Assembly (NCBI GenBank): GCA_020631315.1
Contig: JAHDHM010000099.1
Span: forward strand, 2,892-10,304
Reading direction: 5' to 3'
DNA from: Acidimicrobiales bacterium
GTDB lineage: Bacteria; Actinomycetota; Acidimicrobiia; Acidimicrobiales; Poriferisodaliceae
DNA length: 7,413 nt
Notes under the pieces: model-generated
What the model was told of the DNA's origin: nothing
Seen by the model: the letters and a program-made list of their open reading frames with translations, nothing else
Databases searched by the model: none
Position numbers and translations under genes: made by a program
Part shown: piece after piece, positions 1 to 6,290 of the stretch
Numbering within the stretch: position 1 is the first letter of the stretch
How the letters are laid out: each line of letters opens with the position of its first letter

Positions 1-1
1 G

Positions 2-412
2 CAGACCGAGGATCCTGCGGTGGAGGATCCGGGCTTCGATGAACCCGACGTCACCGAACCGACCCTCGACGATCCCACTGCGACCGACGACCCGGATGCG
101 ACCGACGACCCTGGTGCCGACACCACCGTTCCCCAGGTGCAACGCCCTGGTGCTGACGCAGCGACCACCACGACAGCGCCTTCCACGACTGCGCCGCCGA
201 CGACCGCTGCGATCACCACCACAGCGCCGACGACGACCGCGCCGACGACGACCGCGCCGCCAGAGGACACGACCGAGGGTGCCCTCGGCCGACGGGGCGC
301 GGACACAACGGCGGCCAACGCGGCCAACATGGTGCCGATGAGCAGCGTCGACTCGGTCGGCACCGCATCAGTGGCCGGGCGGGCCACCTCGAGTCCGGTG
401 CCGCTCGCATGA
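2..412 (+). CDS. mreC: Probable MreC, C-terminal tail only (5' truncated by window edge)
   Basis: The frame is open from base 2 to the TGA at 410-412, giving the last 136 residues of a protein that starts upstream. What is visible is low-complexity: an Asp/Pro/Glu/Thr-rich stretch with repeated ATDDP units, then a Thr/Ala/Pro-rich stretch with TTTAP units, then about 50 residues of small and polar residues ending in PVPLA. No MreC core fold (coiled coil plus beta domains) lies in the window, so the name comes from context: the stop overlaps mreD by ATGA, and mreC directly precedes mreD in this conserved operon. MreC is a bitopic protein whose C-terminal part lies outside the membrane, where it organises the PBP2/RodA elongation complex, so this tail would be extracytoplasmic. 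The tail is unlikely to be part of the functional core. The ATG at 20 is internal, not a start. Another secreted or membrane protein with a disordered tail cannot be excluded from sequence alone. Confidence 0.7.
   Translation, partial: QTEDPAVEDPGFDEPDVTEPTLDDPTATDDPDATDDPGADTTVPQVQRPGADAATTTTAPSTTAPPTTAAITTTAPTTTAPTTTAPPEDTTEGALGRRGADTTAANAANMVPMSSVDSVGTASVAGRATSSPVPLA
79..111 (+). repeat. 18-nt-spaced direct repeat encoding ATDDP units
   Basis: The 15-mer TGCGACCGACGACCC occurs at 79-93 and again at 97-111, separated by three bases, so the period is 18 nt (6 codons). It encodes successive ATDDP blocks in the acidic part of the probable MreC tail. The period keeps the reading frame, as expected for an in-frame duplication in a disordered region. 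Confidence 0.75.
224..259 (+). repeat. 15-nt tandem repeat encoding APTTT units
   Basis: Two perfect copies of GCGCCGACGACGACC lie at 224-238 and 239-253, followed by a partial copy (GCGCCG) at 254-259. In the mreC frame each copy encodes Ala-Pro-Thr-Thr-Thr, continuing a diverged T/A/P-rich run that begins near 163. A repeat of 5 codons can change copy number by slippage without breaking the frame. Confidence 0.8.
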
Positions 413-918
413 TCCCCAATCGCATACGACTCGCGATCGTGCTCTTCGGTGGACTCGTCGCGCAGGCGGCCATCGCCCCGGTGTTCGCCGTCGGCGGCCG
501 CGTGGTCGACGTGATGCTCCTGCTTGCCATCGTCGGTGGTGCGCTGGCCGGCCCGGACGAGGGTGTGGTCATCGGCTTCCTCGCCGGCATGGGCACCGAT
601 CTGCTGGTGCAGACGCCGTTCGGGATGTGGGCGCTCATCGGCTGTCTGATCGCCTACCTCAGCGGTGTCGCGTTCAGCGGCTTCTTCGACGGCGGGCGCA
701 TGCTGCGGGTCATGTCGGTCGGCACGGCCCTGGCCATCGGCACGTCCACGTTCGTGCTCGTCGGACGACTGATCGGTCAGGAGTTCCTGGCCGACGTGTC
801 GCTCATCCCGGTGCTGCTCGTCGTGTGCCTCGGCGGCATGGCGCTCTCGCCGCTGGCCTTCCGGGCCATGGCGTGGGCGCTCGGCATGGACCGTCTGCCC
901 TGGGCGTCGACCCGATGA
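409..918 (+). CDS. mreD: Rod shape-determining protein MreD
   Basis: This 169-residue, strongly hydrophobic protein matches the usual MreD size (about 160-180 aa). About six membrane segments can be drawn, near residues 7-27, 33-48, 51-67, 72-92, 99-121 and 131-156. The hallmark is the GFLAGMGTDLL-QTPFG stretch at residues 56-72, with the charged D64 inside a membrane segment, as in MreD proteins generally. MreD is an integral membrane part of the elongasome that works with MreC, RodA and PBP2 in lateral wall synthesis. The ATG at 409 overlaps the upstream TGA (ATGA), and the stop at 916-918 overlaps the mrdA start in the same way, so translation is probably coupled at both ends. No convincing Shine-Dalgarno sequence precedes the start. 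Sequence conservation in MreD is low, so the name rests on the motif, topology and operon position together. Confidence 0.92.
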   Translation: MIPNRIRLAIVLFGGLVAQAAIAPVFAVGGRVVDVMLLLAIVGGALAGPDEGVVIGFLAGMGTDLLVQTPFGMWALIGCLIAYLSGVAFSGFFDGGRMLRVMSVGTALAIGTSTFVLVGRLIGQEFLADVSLIPVLLVVCLGGMALSPLAFRAMAWALGMDRLPWASTR

Positions 919-3116
919 GCGAAGAACGCGACGAACAGGGCGCGTCCAACCTGTCCTTGCGGCTGGCCTTCCTGGGCATCGTCGTCATCGGACTGTTCGC
1001 CGCGTTGTTCGCCCGGATCTGGTTCCTGCAGGTGCTCGCGACCGAGGAGTACCAGGTGCAGGCCGACACCAATCAGGTGCGGCTGGTGAACATCTCGCCA
1101 CAGCGTGGCCGCATCCTCGACCGCAACGGCGTGGTGCTGGCCGACAACGAGTTCAGCGGCGTGGTGCGGGTGAACCCGAGCCAGTTCTCAGCCGGCGACC
1201 GCGAGATCGTGCTGTCGGAGCTCGAACGGCTGACCGGTGAGACCCAGGCCGACATCGCCGAACGCATGGACGATCCGGCAGCCGCGCCGTTCTCGGACCG
1301 CACCGTGGCGGTCGGTCTCGACGAGAGCCTTCTGGAGCTCATCGTCGAACGTTCGCTTCCGGGCGTCACTGCGTCGTGGGAAGCCCGACGCATCTATCCC
1401 GAGGGCAGCCTCGCGGCCCACGTCGTCGGCTACGTCGGCGCACAGCCCGCCGACTGGATCGACCAGAACCCGGGGGAGGGGTACCTCCCGAACGACCGCA
1501 TCGGTCGCGCCGGCATCGAAGGCCTGTTCGAGGACACCCTGCGCGGCAAGGCCGGGGTCCTGAAGGTCGAGGTCGATCGTCAGAACCGGGTGGTGCGCGA
1601 GCTGGGCGGCACGGACCCCGTGCCCGGTGCCGATGTCCACCTGACGCTCGACCTCGAGCTGCAGCAGGCGGTCGAGTTCTACCTGGTCGAGGGGCTACGG
1701 GAGGCCCAGGGTCGGCCGTCGTCGGATGATCCGCGCTTCCTGCTCCCGGCCTACGCCGGTTCGGTCGTGGTGATGGACGTCCGCAACGGCGACGTGCTCG
1801 CGATGGCCAGCTACCCGACCTACAAGCCCGAATGGCTGACCGACGGCATCTCGACGGCCCAGTACGACGCCACGTTCAACGATCCGAGCCGTCCCGGCCC
1901 GCTCAACAACCGAGCGGTCCAGGGCCTCTACTCGCCGGGCTCGGTCTTCAAGTTGATCACCGCGGTGGCGGCGACCAAGACCGAGGTGATCACACCCCGC
2001 GGCCAGTTCATCGACACCGGCTTCTACACCGTGCCCGTACCGGGTGGCGGCACGTTCCAGAACGCCGGTGCGGTGGCGCTCGGTCCGGTGGACCTCGGCG
2101 TGGCGATCACCAAGTCGAGCGACACCTACTTCTACTCAGCGGCGTACGACATGTACGAGCTGGGCACCGGCAACGGTCGGTTCGCCATCCAGGACGCGGC
2201 CAGGGACTTCGGCTTCGGCGCCCAGACCGGCGTGCAGCTGCCGTTCGAGCGTGCGGGCACCGTGCCCACACCGGAGATCAAGCGGGCCATCTTCGAGGCC
2301 ATCCCCGAGTACCAGAACCAGGACAACACGCTGATCTGGGTGCCGGGCGACACGATCAACCTCGCGATCGGACAGGGCTTCCTGAACGTCACGCCGCTAC
2401 AGCTCGTCAACTCCTACGCCGCGTGGGCGAACGGTGGCACGGTCTTCCAGCCCAACATCGCGGACCGAGTCACCTCCCGCGGTGGCGGCGACACCGAGCC
2501 CGGCGAGGTCATCCGCGAGTTCGGTCCCGCCATCGTGAACCAGCTCGATCTGTCCGGAGTGCCGGTCGACGTCATCGACGAAGGCCTCGAGGGCGTGACG
2601 CTCAGCCGTCTGTCGAGCGCGTTCGGCGGCCAGATCACCGGCACTGCGGCCCGCGCGTTCGACGGCTGGGATCACCGCGGTTGGGGCATCGTCGGCAAGA
2701 CCGGCACCTCGGAGTCCGAGGGCATCAACAAGGTTCTGGGGCGGTCCAAGGAGGACAACGCGATCTTCGTCGGCTACGGCCCGCGTCACGACCCTCGCTA
2801 TGCGGTGGTCGTGGTCATGGAGGAGGCCGGTTTCGGCGGCGAAGCCGCAGCACCGGTCGCCCGCAACGTGTTCACCGCGCTCCGGGCGCTCGAACAGGAC
2901 TGGCCCGAGCCCGAGGATCTGCCCCTCGAACCCGCCGAGGGCGAGGTCAGTGGCTGCCCGGAGTTGCCGATCACCATCCTCCAGGACCCGACGATCGATC
3001 TCCTCGTGCCCGAGGGATGCCCGTACGGCGAACCGATCCCCATCGTCGGTGACGACACGCCAGAGGAAGCGGCGCTGCCCGTCCGCCGCGAGCGAGAACG
3101 CGAGCCGAGACCATGA
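915..3116 (+). CDS. mrdA: Penicillin-binding protein 2 (class B transpeptidase of the elongasome)
   Basis: This 733-aa class B PBP cross-links peptidoglycan during lateral growth as the partner of RodA. It has a short cytoplasmic tail and one membrane anchor at about residues 17-38. The PBP-dimer/pedestal region follows, with RGRILDRNG from residue 64, and the transpeptidase domain spans about 280-660. Catalytic motifs are complete: S343-V-F-K346 (nucleophile Ser in PGSVFK), S401-S-D403 (the SxN motif in its SxD form, followed by TYFY) and K595-T-G-T. After the domain there is a roughly 70-residue acidic, Pro-rich tail with two cysteines (C681, C702) and a basic end. The ATG at 915 was chosen because it overlaps the mreD stop as ATGA and puts the anchor at the N terminus. 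The same frame is open further upstream to 627, but that part would overlap mreD and is arginine-rich non-protein-like sequence. The stop overlaps the rodA start (ATGA). Confidence 0.96.
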   Translation: MSEERDEQGASNLSLRLAFLGIVVIGLFAALFARIWFLQVLATEEYQVQADTNQVRLVNISPQRGRILDRNGVVLADNEFSGVVRVNPSQFSAGDREIVLSELERLTGETQADIAERMDDPAAAPFSDRTVAVGLDESLLELIVERSLPGVTASWEARRIYPEGSLAAHVVGYVGAQPADWIDQNPGEGYLPNDRIGRAGIEGLFEDTLRGKAGVLKVEVDRQNRVVRELGGTDPVPGADVHLTLDLELQQAVEFYLVEGLREAQGRPSSDDPRFLLPAYAGSVVVMDVRNGDVLAMASYPTYKPEWLTDGISTAQYDATFNDPSRPGPLNNRAVQGLYSPGSVFKLITAVAATKTEVITPRGQFIDTGFYTVPVPGGGTFQNAGAVALGPVDLGVAITKSSDTYFYSAAYDMYELGTGNGRFAIQDAARDFGFGAQTGVQLPFERAGTVPTPEIKRAIFEAIPEYQNQDNTLIWVPGDTINLAIGQGFLNVTPLQLVNSYAAWANGGTVFQPNIADRVTSRGGGDTEPGEVIREFGPAIVNQLDLSGVPVDVIDEGLEGVTLSRLSSAFGGQITGTAARAFDGWDHRGWGIVGKTGTSESEGINKVLGRSKEDNAIFVGYGPRHDPRYAVVVVMEEAGFGGEAAAPVARNVFTALRALEQDWPEPEDLPLEPAEGEVSGCPELPITILQDPTIDLLVPEGCPYGEPIPIVGDDTPEEAALPVRREREREPRP

Positions 3117-4267
3117 GCTCCGTGTTCCCGACTCGACGCGAGCTGCAGTCGCCGATCCGGTACGTGGACTGGTTCCTGCCGTTGCTCGCCATCGCGATCG
3201 CCGTGTTCGGCATCTTCATGAACTACAGCGCCACGTGGCGATTCCTCGAGTTCAACGGCGACGATCCCTACACGTTCGCCCGCCGACAGACGATCTTCGT
3301 GCTGGTCGGCATCGCCGCGATGGTCGTCGCCGCGATCGTCGACTATCGGCTCATCCGCGACTTCGCCGGACAGCTGTACCTGTTCGGCCTCGGACTGCTG
3401 GTTTTGGTCCTCTTGATCGGCAAGGAGGTGGCCGGTGCCAAGGCGTGGTTCCAGCTGCCGGGCTTCCAGTTGCAGCCGTCGGAGTTCGCGAAGCTGGCGT
3501 CGATCGCGGCGTTGGCAGCATTCGCGGCACGACAGCGTGCCGGGCTGAACCTGAGCGGGGTGCTCAACGGGCTCGTGATGATGCTCATCCCGATGGCTCT
3601 CGTGTTCCAGGGTGGTGACCTCGGGACGATGCTCGTGTACATCGCCATCACCATGGCGGTCCTGACGGCTGCGGCGTCGAAGGTGCGTCACGTCGCGGCG
3701 TTGGCCCTGCTCGGCAGCCTCGCCATCGTGGTCGTGTTCACCTCGGACGACCTGTTCGGTGTCGAACTGCTCAATGACCGCCAAGACGAGCGGTTGACGG
3801 CCTTCCTCGACCAGGAGTCCGACGTCACCGACTCGAACTACAACCTCCAGCAGTCGCAGATCGCGCTCGGTTCTGGTGGTCTGACCGGTCGCGGGTACCT
3901 GCAGGGGAGCCAGACGAACCTCAACCTGATCCCCGCACAGGAGACCGACTTCATCTTCACCGCGGCGGGGGAGGAGCTCGGCTTCCTGTTCGGCTCGCTG
4001 CCACTGCTCGGCGCCTACTTCTTCTTGATGTGGCGCATCCTGCGGGCCGCCCAGCTCGCGGCCGACCGCTTCGGCACGTACGTGTGTGTCGGCATCATGG
4101 CGATGCTCTTGTTCCAGATCTTCCAGAACATGGGTATGACCATGGGGATCATGCCCATCGCCGGCATCCCACTCCCGTTCATGAGCCACGGCGGCTCGTC
4201 GATCATCACCGCGTTCATCGCCGTCGGTCTGGTCATCAACATCCGCTCGCGCCGGTTCAGCATCTGA
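3113..4267 (+). CDS. rodA: RodA, SEDS-family peptidoglycan glycosyltransferase
   Basis: This 384-aa polytopic protein with about ten membrane segments polymerises lipid II into glycan strands in the elongasome, paired with the PBP2 encoded just before it. SEDS hallmarks are in order: GAKAWFQLPG with W112 (W105 is the equivalent functionally tested residue in B. subtilis RodA, by family knowledge), QPSEFAK at 121-127, GGDLGT near 167, and a large extracytoplasmic loop of about 70 residues between membrane segments 7 and 8. At the end of that loop is ETDFIF with D279, the aspartate regarded as essential in this family. AGEELGF and the C-terminal PFMSHGGSS precede the last membrane segment. Length is normal for RodA and shorter than most actinobacterial FtsW proteins. 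With its place after mrdA rather than among mur/fts genes, this argues for RodA over FtsW. The start overlaps the mrdA stop (ATGA), implying coupled synthesis of the two enzyme partners. Confidence 0.96.
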   Translation: MSSVFPTRRELQSPIRYVDWFLPLLAIAIAVFGIFMNYSATWRFLEFNGDDPYTFARRQTIFVLVGIAAMVVAAIVDYRLIRDFAGQLYLFGLGLLVLVLLIGKEVAGAKAWFQLPGFQLQPSEFAKLASIAALAAFAARQRAGLNLSGVLNGLVMMLIPMALVFQGGDLGTMLVYIAITMAVLTAAASKVRHVAALALLGSLAIVVVFTSDDLFGVELLNDRQDERLTAFLDQESDVTDSNYNLQQSQIALGSGGLTGRGYLQGSQTNLNLIPAQETDFIFTAAGEELGFLFGSLPLLGAYFFLMWRILRAAQLAADRFGTYVCVGIMAMLLFQIFQNMGMTMGIMPIAGIPLPFMSHGGSSIITAFIAVGLVINIRSRRFSI

Positions 4268-4293
4268 TCCCTGCACCGCCGTGCGATCGCGTT

Positions 4294-4315
4294 CGGTGAA
4301 CGAGTCAGGTCACCG
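4294..4315. repeat. 6-bp inverted repeat between rodA and the radical SAM gene
   Basis: CGGTGA (4294-4299) and TCACCG (4310-4315) are perfect reverse complements around a 10-nt loop. No T-run follows, so it is not a standard intrinsic terminator. It lies just upstream of, and overlapping, the -35 zone of the candidate promoter below. It could be a weak transcript-end hairpin or an operator, and six base pairs can also arise by chance in GC-rich DNA. Confidence 0.35.
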
Positions 4316-4343
4316 CCCTCGTTGCAGGTAGCATTTCGTTTCT
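4305..4343 (+). promoter_or_regulatory. Candidate leaderless promoter for the radical SAM operon
   Basis: TAGCAT at 4329-4334 fits the TANNNT -10 pattern common in actinobacterial sigma-70-type promoters. Counting about seven bases beyond it puts the transcription start at about 4341-4344, essentially at the GTG start codon at 4344. No Shine-Dalgarno sequence sits at proper spacing (AGGT at 4326-4329 is about 14 nt away). Together these suggest a leaderless mRNA, which is frequent in actinobacteria. The expected -35 zone (about 4305-4312) shows no clear TTGACA match, so the call depends on the -10 element, its spacing, and the fact that this 76-bp gap is the largest in the window. Confidence 0.45.
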
Positions 4344-6290
4344 GTGACGACCCTCTGGCCCCGCATCGAGCCCCTGCTGCCGCGAGTGCAGAAGCCCGCG
4401 CGCTACATCGGCTGCGAGGACGGCATGGTCGAGCCCGAGCACGCCCCGCACAAGGTGTCGTGGCTCGTCATGTACCCCGACACCTACGAGATCGGTCTCC
4501 CGAACCAGGGCATCCAGATCCTCGTCGAGGTGCTGAACGAGCGTCACGACGCCGTCGCCGAGCGTTCGTACACGCCGTGGCCCGACATGGCGTCCCAGCT
4601 GCGGACCTCGGGCGTCCCGTTGTTCTCGCTCGAGACGCACCGTGCCGCCGGCGACTTCGACGTCATCGGCTTCAACCTGGCCGCCGAGCTCGTCTACACG
4701 AACGTCCTCGAGTCGCTCGACCTCGCCGGCGTCCCGATCCGACAGCGCGACCGCGGTGAGGACGACGCCATCGTCGTCATCGGCGGCCACGCCTCGTTCA
4801 ACCCCGAGCCGATGGCCGACTTCGTCGACGTCGTCGCGCTCGGCGACGGCGAGGAGCTCGTCGGCGACATCACCGAGGTGCTCCACGCCTGGAAGAACTC
4901 GGGCAAGCCGGCCGGCTCCCGCGAGCGGGTGCTGCGCGAGCTGTCGGCCATCCAGGGTTGCTACGTCCCGTCGATGTACGAGGTCACCTACGACGGCGAC
5001 CACATCGCCGCGGTCGAGCCGAAGTACCCCGACGTGCCGGAGGTCGTGCAGAAGCGCACCGTCGCCGACCTCGCCGACTGGCCGTACCCGAAGAACCAGC
5101 TGGTCCCGCTGTCCGAGGTCGTCCACGACCGCCTCAACGTCGAGATCTTCCGCGGCTGCACCCGCGGCTGTCGCTTCTGTCAGGCGGGCATGATCACCCG
5201 CCCGGTCCGTGAGCGTCCGGCCGAGCAGGTCCGCAGCATGATCTCGAACGGTCTGCAGCGCACGGGCTACGACGAGGTCAGCCTCACGTCGCTCAGCACC
5301 GCCGACTTCTCGGGCATCGAGCAGGTCGTCACCGAGACGGTCGAGGACCCGATCAGCTGCGGCAACACCACCATCTCCCTGCCCAGCCTCCGGGTCGACG
5401 CCTTCACCGTCGGCCTCGCGGCCAAGGTCTCCAACGCTCGTCGCTCGGGACTGACCTTCGCTCCCGAGGCCGGCACCTGGCGCATGCGCCAGATCATCAA
5501 CAAGCTCATCGTCGACGAGGACCTCTACGGTGCCGTCGAGTCGGCCTACTCAGAGGGCTGGCAGCGGATGAAGCTGTACTTCCTCACCGGGCTGCCCTCG
5601 GAGATGGACGAGGACACCCTCGGCATCCACGAGCTCGCAGCCAACTGTGTCGAGATCGGCAAGCGCTACACCAAGAAGGCGTCGGTCACGGTCTCGCTCG
5701 GCGGCTACGTGCCCAAGGCACACACGCCGTTCCAGTGGTTCGGACAGAACTCGGTGGAGGAGTTGCAGCGAAAGATCGGCCTCGTGCGCGAAGCCGGTCG
5801 CCGTCACCCCCGCGTGAACCTCAAGTGGCACGACGCCAAGGCGTCGATGGCCGAGGGTCTGGCCAGCCGAGGCGACCGCCGCCTCGGCCGTGTCATCGAG
5901 CGGGTGTGGCGCAACGGCGGCGTCTTCCAGGAGTGGGGCGAGCACTTCGACCTCGACCTCTGGTACGACGCGATGGCCGCAGAGGGCCTGTCGGTCGACT
6001 TCTACGTCACCCGGCATCGCCACGACGACGAGATCCTCCCGTGGGACCACATCCACGCCGGCCTCCACAAGGACTTCCTGTGGCAGGACTGGCAGGACGC
6101 CCTCGCGGGACACGGCATCCCCGATTGCCGTTGGACCCCCTGTTACGACTGTGGGGCATGCACGGAGTACGGCGTCGAACACGTGGTCGCCTCGCCCGTG
6201 CCTCCGGCCGGTGGCTCACAGGGCACCGGTCAGGATCTCGTCGCTGCCGGCAACTGGGTACCCGTGACACTCACGGGTGGCCCCAGGTGA
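4344..6290 (+). CDS. B12-binding-like radical SAM protein (TIGR03960 type), function unknown
   Basis: This 648-aa protein resembles the TIGR03960 family by recalled motifs. Residues about 35-185 form a Rossmann-like, B12-binding-type domain with PDTYEIG (D46-G51) and a GGHASFNPEP segment near 150 followed by a GDGEE motif. The radical SAM core follows at about 262-460, with C272-TRG-C276-RF-C279 ligating the [4Fe-4S] cluster that cleaves S-adenosylmethionine. Near the end, C595, C600, C603 and C606 form a cysteine cluster able to bind a second cluster or zinc. The DxHxxG histidine that ligates cobalt in classical B12 domains is Tyr48 here. The start is GTG at 4344, because the LWPRIEPLLPRVQKPARYIG opening is what I recall as typical of the family. 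The gene overlaps the next one by GTGA, and in other genomes the two are often fused. Substrate and reaction are not known to me. Proximity to rne suggests RNA or ribosome modification, as inference only. Confidence 0.93.
   Translation: MTTLWPRIEPLLPRVQKPARYIGCEDGMVEPEHAPHKVSWLVMYPDTYEIGLPNQGIQILVEVLNERHDAVAERSYTPWPDMASQLRTSGVPLFSLETHRAAGDFDVIGFNLAAELVYTNVLESLDLAGVPIRQRDRGEDDAIVVIGGHASFNPEPMADFVDVVALGDGEELVGDITEVLHAWKNSGKPAGSRERVLRELSAIQGCYVPSMYEVTYDGDHIAAVEPKYPDVPEVVQKRTVADLADWPYPKNQLVPLSEVVHDRLNVEIFRGCTRGCRFCQAGMITRPVRERPAEQVRSMISNGLQRTGYDEVSLTSLSTADFSGIEQVVTETVEDPISCGNTTISLPSLRVDAFTVGLAAKVSNARRSGLTFAPEAGTWRMRQIINKLIVDEDLYGAVESAYSEGWQRMKLYFLTGLPSEMDEDTLGIHELAANCVEIGKRYTKKASVTVSLGGYVPKAHTPFQWFGQNSVEELQRKIGLVREAGRRHPRVNLKWHDAKASMAEGLASRGDRRLGRVIERVWRNGGVFQEWGEHFDLDLWYDAMAAEGLSVDFYVTRHRHDDEILPWDHIHAGLHKDFLWQDWQDALAGHGIPDCRWTPCYDCGACTEYGVEHVVASPVPPAGGSQGTGQDLVAAGNWVPVTLTGGPR
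6260..6278 (+). promoter_or_regulatory. 8-bp hairpin just upstream of the DUF2344 start
   Basis: ACCCGTGA (6260-6267) and TCACGGGT (6271-6278) are perfect reverse complements with a 3-nt CAC loop, and the next outward pair would be a T-G wobble. The hairpin lies inside the last codons of the radical SAM gene, eight bases before the GTG start of the next gene at 6287, where a Shine-Dalgarno sequence would normally be. It could tune coupled translation or protect the transcript. With no following T-run it is not an obvious terminator. A role is inference. Confidence 0.4.

Noticed and set aside
627..914. In-frame upstream extension of the PBP2 reading frame
   Set aside because: It overlaps the well-supported mreD gene and translates to Arg/His-rich non-protein-like sequence; ATG 915 with the ATGA overlap gives a normal PBP2 N terminus with its anchor.
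2115..2123. Asp in place of Asn in the SxN motif of PBP2 as a sign of inactivation
   Set aside because: As I recall, SxD followed by TYFY is the usual form in PBP2-type class B enzymes, so this is not a defect.
1832..3052. 406-aa alternative plus-strand frame inside mrdA
   Set aside because: Extremely Arg/His/Gly/Pro-rich out-of-frame translation of the PBP2 transpeptidase domain.
2798..4276. 492-aa open frame on the minus strand, antisense to rodA
   Set aside because: Its composition (Asp/Glu/Arg/His/Gln-rich, no domain) is what the reverse complement of a hydrophobic GC-rich gene gives; rodA on the other strand has clear motifs.
4268..4343. Intrinsic terminator after rodA
   Set aside because: The only hairpin there has six pairs, a 10-nt loop and no T-run, so I list it as an inverted repeat rather than a terminator.
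4305..5126. 273-aa open frame on the minus strand opposite the radical SAM gene
   Set aside because: A GC-rich shadow frame dominated by Val/Asp/Arg/Leu/Gly with no motif; it overlaps a confidently identified gene.
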